A DNA stretch of 11,628 bases from Verrucomicrobiota bacterium (GTDB lineage Bacteria; Verrucomicrobiota; Verrucomicrobiia; Opitutales; UBA2995), in NCBI GenBank assembly GCA_027297085.1, contig JAPUIL010000282.1, positions 1 to 11,628 on the forward strand, read 5' to 3'. The notes below the pieces were generated by a model, which saw only the letters and a list, made by a program, of their open reading frames with translations, was not told the DNA's origin and made no database searches. Positions 1 through 6,140 of the stretch are shown here, piece after piece; the first letter of the stretch is position 1; each line of letters begins with the position of its first letter. A program made the position numbers and the translations under genes.

Positions 1-2492
1 CGCTAGTTGACCTCGAGGAATTTAAGATAGAGGAACTCTCCCTGGAAAAGTCCGATTCATTAATGCCTACCGACCGAACAGTCGATTCCGCGTTTATGGC
101 TGATATGGATCTGATCGATATTCCCCGGTCGGTAATGGTGCTGAGTCCTGAGGCAATGGCTCAGTTTCAGATCAGGGATTTTTCGGATCTAAACAAAGTG
201 GGTGCAGGTACATCGCGCATCAATTACTACGGAGTCCCCGGAGCTCCCATTCTCCGCGGAGCCAAAGGAGGCACCTACTTCAACGGCATGTTGCGCGCTT
301 TCAACCGAAACGAAATGCCCATTTCCTTTGGTTCCCTGGAAGCTTTGGATGTGGTGCGGGGCCCGGCGCCAAGCCACCTGGAGGTAACCAATATTGGAGG
401 TTATGTTAATTTCATCCCTAAATCTCCTTTCTTCGACGAAAACCGCGGGTCCATTCAGCTTCAGGCAGGCAGTCACGATTTCTACAATGTTAAGGTTGAT
501 TCGGGTGGTCCACTTCTGCTGGGCTCCAAGCCTTCGGCCTACCGAGTATCTATAACGGGGCAATCGGCAGATAGCTATTACGATAATGTCAGTAACAACT
601 TCCTTTCGATCTATGGAAGCGTGAAGAGCGAGCTATCTAAAAACGTCAAACTTTTCGCGGGAGCTGAATACTACCGATTCAGAAGCAACGAAAACGTGGG
701 CTGGAATAGGCCAACCCAGGCCTTGATTGATAACGGCGAATATGTGATCGGCGAATCGCCAGACATCTCCACGCCGGTCTGGAATGGAGTGGCAAATCGC
801 AACCTCACCGAATGGCCATACAATACGATCATTCCCGGACTGGTCGCCCTGGCTGTTCCCGGGGATATTGCCCGCGAACGAATTCCGGCTAGCCAACTGA
901 CACTCATGCATAACCTGAATTTGCAGGTTGGTTTGGACCAAACTTACCGTGTGCTATCTCAGGAAGAAATCGATGAACGCGGCATCTTTTTACCTGCTTG
1001 GTTTAACCGCAGTTTCGCGGAAGCAGAACTGGCAACCATCACACCGGATATTCAGGATGCCTATGTTTACACACCAGAATATTTTGAAAACGGTGGGCAA
1101 GTACTGACTGAAAAAATCAATGGCAGCACGGTACTGGCCGATCCCAATGACTTTGCCGACTCGGAAGATTTAATAGCCTTTTTCGATTTTGAATTTCTGG
1201 GCAACCCGGACCGTAGAATCGAGTGGAAAAACTTTTTAGAATACCTGAATACGCAAAAGCAATCATCCTACGGTTACGCCATCGATACACAACAAACCAT
1301 TGTCGCTTCGAAATTGCTGATTACAGACAAGGTCCTGATTCCTCGAACAAAGCTTCAATACGGCGTAGGAATACGCTACACCGACGCTTGGATGGTACAG
1401 GACTTTTTCGCTGAACCCTTCAGTCGCAGAGACATTACATCCGGCACGATCAGTTCCAACTCCATCATCCTCACAGGATCTCAAATTGGACCCGATGGTA
1501 AAAACTTCTGGTCGCCTTCCGGAGGAGCCAATGTGGCATCCGGCCTCTTGCAAACCAGTGTATTTGCCCAAGCCAAGGTCGATTTTAACGACTCATTTTT
1601 CGCACTAGTCAGTGGACGTATTGAATATGCGGATTTTGACGTATCACTCCCGCCCCAGGTTGATCGCGGCAGTCCCTCGCTTGAGGAAACGCTCGCCTCA
1701 GGCAGCGGTCATAAAACCATCACCTCCATCAGTCTCAACCCGGTTATCAAACTAGACGAAAACTTCAGTTTGTATGGAGCTGCTCAGGTGGGTACCTCCA
1801 TGGACCCTACCCAGGGAGGGCCTATTTTTGGAGAAGACAATTTTGCTGAGGCGAAACTCTACGAGATCGGCCTTAAAGGAAGTTTTGCAGAAAATTCGCT
1901 CTACTTTTCTGGAGCCGTCTACCGTTGGGAGCAAAACCGATTCAATACGCGAGACGCACGAAGTGAGCCTCTCGAAGCCGAAGGACTTGAATTTGAAATG
2001 ACCTGGAAACCTGTGGAGCCACTCACCTTGATTGTAAGCTTCGACAACCTTCAGGTAAAACGAAACTCCAGCCTCGGATTTCGAAGCCTTGTGATGACTG
2101 AACAGGATTGGGCCTTAAGCGGGGGAATCCTCAACGCCGCTGGTGGGGTTAATCCTCCATCCAACCCGAACCTGATTTACCCCGGTTTTCCGGAACGCAA
2201 TCTGAAGCTCTTTGCCATTTACCAACTGGAAAACGGACTGGGTTTCGCCGGTGGACCTATTTGGCAGGATGCCTTTTGGCTGAATTTCGACCGAACCATC
2301 CGTTTGCCGTCCTCAACGGTCTGGAACTTCAACTGCTTTTACAAAACGGATTCATGGGAGACCATGCTCTCCATCGAGAACGCCTTTGATGAAGATTATT
2401 TTCTGGGTTCGGAGCCGGTCTTCGGCGCCAACACTCTGGTCACCAAGGCACCTGATGTTGAAGGGACTCTGACGGTTACCATATTCTTTTAA
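1..2492 (+). CDS. TonB-dependent outer-membrane receptor, 5' end outside window
   Basis: The reading frame is open from base 3, so the ATG at 63 is probably internal and the true start, with its signal peptide, lies left of the window. About 829 residues are visible. The first in-frame residues (LVDLEEF) resemble the TonB-box-like segment of Opitutae receptors. A plug domain follows: IDIPRSVMVLSPEAM, the DVVRGPAPSHLEV segment, and GGYVNFIPKSP, which matches the GG-VN--TK-P signature of plug domains. The rest is rich in alternating aromatic and polar residues, as in a 22-strand beta-barrel, and ends in TVTIFF with the terminal Phe typical of outer-membrane proteins. Such receptors import siderophores, vitamins or glycans using TonB-ExbBD energy. 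The substrate cannot be told from sequence, and no partner gene (SusD, ABC transporter, regulator) is in the window. The family is secure; the ligand is unknown. Confidence 0.9.
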   Translation, partial: LVDLEEFKIEELSLEKSDSLMPTDRTVDSAFMADMDLIDIPRSVMVLSPEAMAQFQIRDFSDLNKVGAGTSRINYYGVPGAPILRGAKGGTYFNGMLRAFNRNEMPISFGSLEALDVVRGPAPSHLEVTNIGGYVNFIPKSPFFDENRGSIQLQAGSHDFYNVKVDSGGPLLLGSKPSAYRVSITGQSADSYYDNVSNNFLSIYGSVKSELSKNVKLFAGAEYYRFRSNENVGWNRPTQALIDNGEYVIGESPDISTPVWNGVANRNLTEWPYNTIIPGLVALAVPGDIARERIPASQLTLMHNLNLQVGLDQTYRVLSQEEIDERGIFLPAWFNRSFAEAELATITPDIQDAYVYTPEYFENGGQVLTEKINGSTVLADPNDFADSEDLIAFFDFEFLGNPDRRIEWKNFLEYLNTQKQSSYGYAIDTQQTIVASKLLITDKVLIPRTKLQYGVGIRYTDAWMVQDFFAEPFSRRDITSGTISSNSIILTGSQIGPDGKNFWSPSGGANVASGLLQTSVFAQAKVDFNDSFFALVSGRIEYADFDVSLPPQVDRGSPSLEETLASGSGHKTITSISLNPVIKLDENFSLYGAAQVGTSMDPTQGGPIFGEDNFAEAKLYEIGLKGSFAENSLYFSGAVYRWEQNRFNTRDARSEPLEAEGLEFEMTWKPVEPLTLIVSFDNLQVKRNSSLGFRSLVMTEQDWALSGGILNAAGGVNPPSNPNLIYPGFPERNLKLFAIYQLENGLGFAGGPIWQDAFWLNFDRTIRLPSSTVWNFNCFYKTDSWETMLSIENAFDEDYFLGSEPVFGANTLVTKAPDVEGTLTVTIFF

Positions 2493-2520
2493 AACTCCTT
2501 GATAGGCGGCATCGCGAGGA

Positions 2521-2556
2521 CCAACCTTCGCCTCAATAGGCTACGGCTTGGCACGC
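2521..2556 (+). repeat. Solo copy of structured hairpin repeat (copy C)
   Basis: This lies in the gap between the receptor and the TPR gene. It can be read as CCAA-CC, then TTC, then GCCT-CAAT-AGGC, then TAC, then GG-c-TTGG. That is an outer stem, a 3x3 internal loop, a 4-bp inner stem and a 4-base loop, with one bulged C at 2547. The flanks CCTTCGC and GCTACGG, and the TGGCACGC that follows, match the two repeats around the GIY-YIG gene (4860-4904 and 5243-5283). The inner stem differs from theirs by a compensated change. It is shorter and more diverged than those copies, so membership is likely but not certain. Confidence 0.45.
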
Positions 2557-2562
2557 GCGATT

Positions 2563-2613
2563 GCCCTACCATGTTTTGACCCGAATGGTAGGGCCACTGC
2601 GTCTCCGCAGTGC
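2563..2613. repeat. Double-hairpin palindromic (REP-like) element between convergent genes
   Basis: Two adjacent perfect stems are visible. The first is GCCCTACCAT (2563-2572) with ATGGTAGGGC (2585-2594), 10 bp with a 12-base loop. The second is CACTGCG (2595-2601) with CGCAGTG (2606-2612), 7 bp with the loop TCTC. They abut with no spacer, a layout common for dispersed REP-type elements. It sits between convergent genes and has no long T-run, so it could act as a weak bidirectional terminator or an mRNA 3' end stabiliser. No second copy is present in this window. Confidence 0.6.
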
Positions 2614-2637
2614 CGAAATATTGGAGTCGGTAGCTGA

Positions 2638-4311
2638 TCAATTAACAGCTGCTCCTGGCTCACAGTAGCAGGATGAAGTCGGACGTGTGTCCGCATTGGC
2701 CCAGGCCACTTTGATTTTTGAATCCAGAGTTTGAGCTTCCTTATTTTTGCCTTGAGCTCGTAGCGATTGCTGAAGACCGATTAAGCCCCACCCGTTGTTT
2801 CGGTTTCGCACCAGATCTTCACGGTAGACGGTTTCTGCTTCTTCAACTCGACCATCGGCCATCAAGAGTGCCCCGAGTGCGTGTCGCACCGGCAACATCC
2901 ATCCGGGAGGTTCATCGTAGATCAGAGCATCTTCTTCCCGTATACCAAAGCGGAGCTTAGCGAACGCTTCTTCCTTTTTACCTTCACGCCAGAGCAGTTC
3001 ACCTTCGATCATGGCCTGGGCGATTGGCAGGACTTTGCTTACAAGATTATTCAATATATGCCAGTCTTCGGGTACTGCCTTTACAGCTTCATTGAAAGCA
3101 TTCATTTCAACGCGTGCCTGTTTGGTTCTTCCCAGAGCAGAGTTGGCAATCGACCGGGCGTAAAACCGAACGGCTCTACTGACGAGTCGGTAGTCCTTGT
3201 AGTCCGGCTCCTCCAAAATCTCCTCCCACTTACCAAATCGGATCATAGTGTGGAACGTGGTTGGCATGACGCCTTCAATGAAATCGGACATTGCTCTTAG
3301 CGGCTGCTCCGGCATTTCGTTTTCCAGATCACGAGCCGCCTTCAGAGCGTCTTCGTAACGGCCCGACATCATCGCAGCGTATGATAAGAAATGCAGATTG
3401 TGGGCAAAATACATATAATACTTAAAAGGTTCCTGAGCATACTTGAAATAGGCGCGATCTGCTTCAACCGCTTCGGCATTCACCTCCACCGCCTCAGAAT
3501 ATCGACCGACCCTGATGTAAATATGTGATGGCATGTGAACCAGGTGCCCAGCCCCAGGGACCAACGTTCGAAGGCGATCCGATGCGGGTACAGCACGATC
3601 GGGATCCTGCGAAGCTTCCACTGTGTGAATATAAAAGTGGTTAGCGCCGGGATGCTGGGGATGCAGTTCCATAGTCTTCTCGAGAACAGCTACGATTTCC
3701 TCCACTCTACCTTTTGGACTGCCGTCATTATCCCAATAGTCCCAAGGCTGCAGGTTCATCAAAGAATCTGCAAAAATTGTACCTACTTCAGGATCTTCAG
3801 GAAATTTTCTAAAGGCCGCTTCCATGGCATCGGCAAATGCCCGGTCCAATCCGGAGCGATCCGCCGGAGCAGGATATTCATAGCGGGCCGACACCGCGTT
3901 AACTAGCGCTACTTCTTGCGGCGTTGCACTTCCAATACGCTCCAGCGCATTGTCCGAGGCCTCGCGAGCCAGCCGGGAACGCTCTTCCCCCATTTCCGCA
4001 TCATTGATGTTGATGCCATGCGAATAGGCAATTCCCCACCAGGGCATAGCGGCTTTAGGATCCTTTTCTGCCGCAGCTTGGAATGACCGAATGGCTTCAT
4101 CGTGATTGAAGCCATACATGAGTTGTATGCCCTGATTGAATAAAGCCTGGGCTTCATCGGAAGTCGTGGAGATGGTTCTTTTATAGTCTCCGAAACCTTC
4201 GTAAAGACCTTCCACAACCGAATCCGACTGAGAGCAGCCAGTTAAGAAAATGCCAGTAACGGTGATTACAACGAGGAAGAAAATACGATTTTTAGTGGAG
4301 TAAAAATTCAT
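2638..4311 (-). CDS. TPR-repeat lipoprotein with conserved His motifs and C-terminal CxC
   Basis: 557 residues. The N-terminus is a lipoprotein signal: NKRIF-like charged start (K7, R9), a hydrophobic run of about residues 10-22, then the lipobox L23-T-G-C26, so the mature protein is lipid-anchored. A first TPR-like helical pair lies near residues 55-88 (LFNQGIQLMYGFNHDEAIRSF). More TPR-like helices cover the middle (GRYSEAVEVNAEAVE, GRYEDALKAARDLE) and the end (GRVEEAETVYREDL). Between them are His-rich segments: HPQHPGANHFYIHTVEAS, GHLVHMPSHIYIRVGRY and FAHNLHF. I recognise these as conserved in a widespread TPR family without an assigned function. The mature chain has only three cysteines: lipid Cys26 and a C-terminal C548-Y-C550. 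It converges with the receptor gene, so it is a separate unit. The region before the ATG shows no strong Shine-Dalgarno. TPR lipoprotein is secure; the role is unknown. Confidence 0.85.
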   Translation of the reverse strand: MNFYSTKNRIFFLVVITVTGIFLTGCSQSDSVVEGLYEGFGDYKRTISTTSDEAQALFNQGIQLMYGFNHDEAIRSFQAAAEKDPKAAMPWWGIAYSHGININDAEMGEERSRLAREASDNALERIGSATPQEVALVNAVSARYEYPAPADRSGLDRAFADAMEAAFRKFPEDPEVGTIFADSLMNLQPWDYWDNDGSPKGRVEEIVAVLEKTMELHPQHPGANHFYIHTVEASQDPDRAVPASDRLRTLVPGAGHLVHMPSHIYIRVGRYSEAVEVNAEAVEADRAYFKYAQEPFKYYMYFAHNLHFLSYAAMMSGRYEDALKAARDLENEMPEQPLRAMSDFIEGVMPTTFHTMIRFGKWEEILEEPDYKDYRLVSRAVRFYARSIANSALGRTKQARVEMNAFNEAVKAVPEDWHILNNLVSKVLPIAQAMIEGELLWREGKKEEAFAKLRFGIREEDALIYDEPPGWMLPVRHALGALLMADGRVEEAETVYREDLVRNRNNGWGLIGLQQSLRAQGKNKEAQTLDSKIKVAWANADTRPTSSCYCEPGAAVN

Positions 4312-4345
4312 GGGTTTTTGAGGTTATTTTTTGAAATGAAATTAG

Positions 4346-4374
4346 ATTATGCAGGAACTAAACTGCGATGAATA
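4346..4374 (-). promoter_or_regulatory. Possible promoter for the TPR lipoprotein gene
   Basis: Read on the minus strand, CATAAT (4351-4346) matches 5 of 6 bases of a sigma-70 -10 box and lies about 35 bases before the ATG. The -35 candidate TATTCA at 17-base spacing (4374-4369) matches only 3 of 6. The surroundings are A/T-rich. This is weak support. Confidence 0.25.
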
Positions 4375-4743
4375 ATTGATGATTTCGAGTTTAGGATAAT
4401 TCGCCTCCCTTGACCAGTAGGATCTGCACGGTAATGGCACCTCTTCCGTACCGTAAGAAGTTGGATAAAAAAACCCAAGGTTGGACTAAATCGATTCCCA
4501 GCCGATAAAATCGATCACCTTTTGCCAGTGGATAGTATATACAAACCGAAGAAGGCCGTGGGCCAGTCAGCATAAGTCGCGATGAAGAGCGCTTGTATTG
4601 TTATCGTTAACCCCTCAGCGCCAGTGGTCACATCGAACCGTTGACTACGATCCAAAGCACTTTGATCAATTTCATGGTACAGACCCGCATATTTCAACTT
4701 TACCAGGTCAGAAATGAGCTTCGTTAGATCTGCTTTTCAGTGC

Positions 4744-4773
4744 TTGACGACCCCTCATTTTATTACCACTTTA
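4744..4773 (+). promoter_or_regulatory. Possible promoter of tRNA-Gln
   Basis: TTGACG at 4744-4749 is a good -35 match, 41 bases before the tRNA 5' end. The -10 is poor: ACTTTA (4768-4773) at 18-base spacing is the best I see. Position relative to the tRNA is right for a stable-RNA promoter. Confidence 0.3.
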
Positions 4774-4789
4774 CCCAATCTTTTGTTGT

Positions 4790-4864
4790 AGCCCGATGGT
4801 GTAATTGGCAACACAGATGGTTTTGGTCCATCCATTCTAGGTTCGAGTCCTAGTCGGGCTGCCA
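4790..4864 (+). tRNA. tRNA-Gln (anticodon TTG), CCA encoded
   Basis: A full cloverleaf can be drawn. The acceptor AGCCCGA (4790-4796) pairs with TCGGGCT (4854-4860). The D stem is GTGT/ACAC (4799-4802 and 4811-4814) with a loop containing TTGG. The anticodon stem is GATGG/CCATC with loop TTTTGGT, giving anticodon TTG at 4823-4825. The variable loop has four bases. The T stem is CTAGG/CCTAG with loop TTCGAGT. The discriminator base is G4861 and CCA is encoded at 4862-4864. All stems are perfect and a G discriminator fits bacterial tRNA-Gln. It reads CAA codons, and CAG by wobble. The 3' end is shared with the hairpin repeat that begins the GIY-YIG module. Confidence 0.95.
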
Positions 4865-4904
4865 TCCTTCGCTTTCACTTTGTTCAAGCTTCGGATGGCA
4901 CGCC
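4860..4904 (+). repeat. Structured hairpin repeat, copy A, fused to the tRNA 3' end
   Basis: The outer stem TGCCATCC (4860-4867) / GGATGGCA (4893-4900) is 8 bp. A symmetric TTC/TTC internal loop comes next (4868-4870 and 4890-4892), with the inner stem GCTT/AAGC (4871-4874 and 4886-4889) partly sharing bases with it, and an 11-base loop. The left outer arm uses the last two acceptor-side bases and the CCA of tRNA-Gln. Bases 4865-4904 match copy B (5243-5283) closely: the first 16 bases are identical, then there is one single-base length difference and a few substitutions. Confidence 0.65.
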
Positions 4905-4944
4905 AAGAAGCGATAAAGCAGCACACATGATTCGATTACAACTT

Positions 4945-4982
4945 AGCGAAGGATGCCCTTCGTAGCTTCAGCGGAGTAGGGC
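4945..4982 (+). repeat. Palindromic leader of the GIY-YIG gene, carries its ribosome binding site
   Basis: Two alternative foldings overlap. One is CGAAGG (4947-4952) / CCTTCG (4957-4962) with loop ATGC. The other is GCCCT (4955-4959) / AGGGC (4978-4982), which encloses the GGAG (4973-4976) that serves as the Shine-Dalgarno 8 bases before the ATG. In addition, AGCGAAGGATG (4945-4955) is an exact 11-base reverse complement of 4863-4873 at the start of copy A. These competing pairings could hide or expose the ribosome binding site. Confidence 0.55.
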
Positions 4983-4984
4983 CT

Positions 4985-5230
4985 ATGTATTACGTCTATC
5001 GATTAACAACCACCCTGGATCCAAAACGCCACTATACCGGCTTCACAACGGATCTCTCGAATAGATTCAAAGCTCACAACAAAGGAAGTAATAAACCTAC
5101 GGCAACTTACCGACCCTGGAAGCTGGTTTTCTACGCCGCGTTTGAGGATAAAGAATCCGCCCTGGATCTTGAAAGATATCTGAAAACCGGTTCCGGAAAG
5201 GCTTTTGCAAGGAAACGGCTTTGGAAATAA
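4985..5230 (+). CDS. Small GIY-YIG nuclease-superfamily protein
   Basis: 81 residues, the usual size for stand-alone single-domain GIY-YIG proteins of the UvrC-N/YhbQ type. The hallmarks are in order: YVY at residues 3-5 (the GIY element), YTG at 17-19 (the YIG element) with Tyr5 and Tyr17, Arg27 and His31 in the DLSNRFKAHN helix, and Glu63 in the LERYLK helix, the expected metal-binding Glu. So the active site appears complete. There is no added DNA-binding domain, unlike phage homing endonucleases. The ATG at 4985 follows GGAG with good spacing. The gene sits 120 bases after tRNA-Gln and is bracketed by two copies of a hairpin repeat, with a palindrome supplying its ribosome binding site. 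Short proteins of this kind occur in many copies in some bacterial genomes, and their role is not settled. The family is secure. A link to repeat mobility or processing is inference. Confidence 0.88.
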   Translation: MYYVYRLTTTLDPKRHYTGFTTDLSNRFKAHNKGSNKPTATYRPWKLVFYAAFEDKESALDLERYLKTGSGKAFARKRLWK

Positions 5231-5242
5231 CGCCGGTGAGAT

Positions 5243-5283
5243 TCCTTCGCTTTCACTTCGCAAAAGCTTTCGGATGGCACACC
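5243..5283 (+). repeat. Structured hairpin repeat, copy B, after the GIY-YIG gene
   Basis: This is a direct repeat of 4865-4904, about 378 bases downstream and 12 bases after the GIY-YIG stop. The inner stem is GCTTT (5249-5253) / AAAGC (5263-5267) with a 9-base loop. The outer stem is reduced to TCC/GGA (5243-5245 and 5272-5274), because the base context left of it is not a tRNA end. A short CGGTG (5234-5238) / CACCG (5280-5284) pair brackets the element. Confidence 0.6.
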
Positions 5284-5344
5284 GTAAAATACAGTCAGAG
5301 CAAAGGAAGTTGCTTAAAGCTTTTGTTTTTCAACGATTGACGTC

Positions 5345-5370
5345 CTCGTAGGGATTCACCTACAAGAAGG
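5345..5370 (+). promoter_or_regulatory. Hairpin next to the pyrH ribosome binding site
   Basis: CTCGTAGG (5345-5352) pairs with CCTACAAG (5359-5366) around the loop GATTCA, 8 bp with one C/A mismatch. The right arm runs into AGAAGG (5365-5370), the Shine-Dalgarno 5 bases before the pyrH ATG. The fold would cover the first bases of the ribosome binding site. It may be a translational control element or another palindromic repeat. TTGACG at 5337-5342 resembles a -35 box, but any matching -10 would fall on the hairpin. Confidence 0.4.
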
Positions 5371-5375
5371 CTTTA

Positions 5376-6116
5376 ATGCAATCTGACACTCCCGCGAAAC
5401 GCGAATTGAAGTATAAACGCATCATTCTGAAGCTGAGTGGTGAAGTATTAAAAAACCCGGAAACGGGGGATCCGATCGATCCGGACGTCCTGATGCGGAT
5501 CTGCAAACAGCTGAAGGAAATCTGGGATTTTGGAATGGAAATCGGCGTTGTGGTGGGGGGTGGGAACATATTCCGTGGCCTTCAGGGCGAAGGCAAAGGT
5601 ATAGCCCGGACGACTGGAGACTACATGGGCATGCTGGCTACGGTAATAAATTCCATGGCCCTGATGGATTGCCTGGAAAAACTGGGAGTTGTGACGCGTG
5701 TTCTCTCGGCCATCCGCATGGATGAAGTGGCGGAACCCTTCGTTCTCCGCAGGGCTACCCGGCACCTCGAGCGTGGGCGACTTGTCATATTCGGAGCCGG
5801 CACCGGAAACCCGTATTTCTCAACGGATACAACTGCCGCTCTCCGTGCCAATGAGGTTCAGGCTGAGATCATTTTAAAAGCCACCAAAGTGGACGGCATC
5901 TACGATAAGGATCCCATGAAGTACGCGGATGCTAAAAAGTACGACGAGCTCACCTACATGGAGTGTTTAGCTCAACGATTAAACGTCATGGATTCCACAG
6001 CTTTCTCGCTTTGTATGGATAATAATGTTCCCATTCTTGTGATTGACCTCAACGATCCCAGCGCGATCAGAAAAGCGGTTACGGGAGAATCTATCGGAAC
6101 CCTCGTCCACGAATAA
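5376..6116 (+). CDS. pyrH: UMP kinase (uridylate kinase)
   Basis: 246 residues, normal for bacterial PyrH. It phosphorylates UMP to UDP with ATP in the cytoplasm, in pyrimidine nucleotide synthesis, and is a hexameric amino-acid-kinase-fold enzyme. Visible family motifs are LKLSGEVL near the N-terminus (phosphate-binding Lys), [27 protein letters not shown] (UMP site), [35 protein letters not shown] and the conserved [14 protein letters not shown] near the C-terminus. The ATG at 5376 has the Shine-Dalgarno AGAAGG 5 bases upstream. A 16-residue N-terminal tail ([14 protein letters not shown]) precedes the core. It is followed by frr after 24 bases, the classical pairing, so the two are very likely co-transcribed. 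The hairpin before the start may modulate translation. Confidence 0.97.
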   Translation: MQSDTPAKRELKYKRIILKLSGEVLKNPETGDPIDPDVLMRICKQLKEIWDFGMEIGVVVGGGNIFRGLQGEGKGIARTTGDYMGMLATVINSMALMDCLEKLGVVTRVLSAIRMDEVAEPFVLRRATRHLERGRLVIFGAGTGNPYFSTDTTAALRANEVQAEIILKATKVDGIYDKDPMKYADAKKYDELTYMECLAQRLNVMDSTAFSLCMDNNVPILVIDLNDPSAIRKAVTGESIGTLVHE

Positions 6117-6140
6117 TACCAATTCTACTGAAATACATTT

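Larger units (their letters stand above)
4312..4789. other. 478-base stretch without a supported gene
   Basis: This lies between the start of the minus-strand TPR gene and the tRNA gene. It should hold the TPR promoter (left side) and the tRNA promoter (right end). Two overlapping minus-strand frames of 60 codons (4391-4573 and 4515-4697) exist, but they show no family signature and no ribosome binding site; a decayed gene cannot be excluded. A small inverted repeat ACGGTA (4428-4433) / TACCGT (4449-4454) is visible. Nothing else stands out. Confidence 0.5.
4861..5284 (+). mobile_element. Candidate repeat-flanked GIY-YIG module at a tRNA end
   Basis: The unit comprises hairpin repeat A, a palindromic leader, the GIY-YIG gene and hairpin repeat B in one compact block of about 420 bases. 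It is inserted exactly at the tRNA-Gln 3' end, ahead of pyrH. A solo relative of the repeat lies at 2521-2556. There is no integrase or transposase, and the tRNA 3' end is not duplicated at the far side, so this is not a classical integrative element. That the block moves as a unit is inference from its layout only. Confidence 0.35.

Noticed and set aside
63..65. ATG at 63 as the true start of the receptor
   Set aside because: The frame is open to the window edge and the upstream residues fit the receptor's N-terminal linker; no signal peptide follows this ATG.
4391..4697. Two 60-codon minus-strand frames as a gene or frameshifted pseudogene
   Set aside because: No recognisable family, no ribosome binding site, and the two frames do not join into a sensible protein.
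4861..5283. CRISPR-like repeat pair
   Set aside because: Only two copies about 378 bases apart with a gene between them; no regular spacing or spacers.
4861..5283. Classical tRNA integration (att) site
   Set aside because: The far repeat lacks a copy of the tRNA 3' end, sharing sequence only from TCCTTCGC onward, and no integrase gene is present.
5314..5330. A/T-rich AAAGCTTTT followed by T-run as terminator of the GIY-YIG gene
   Set aside because: The stem is too short and lacks G/C pairs to act as an intrinsic terminator.
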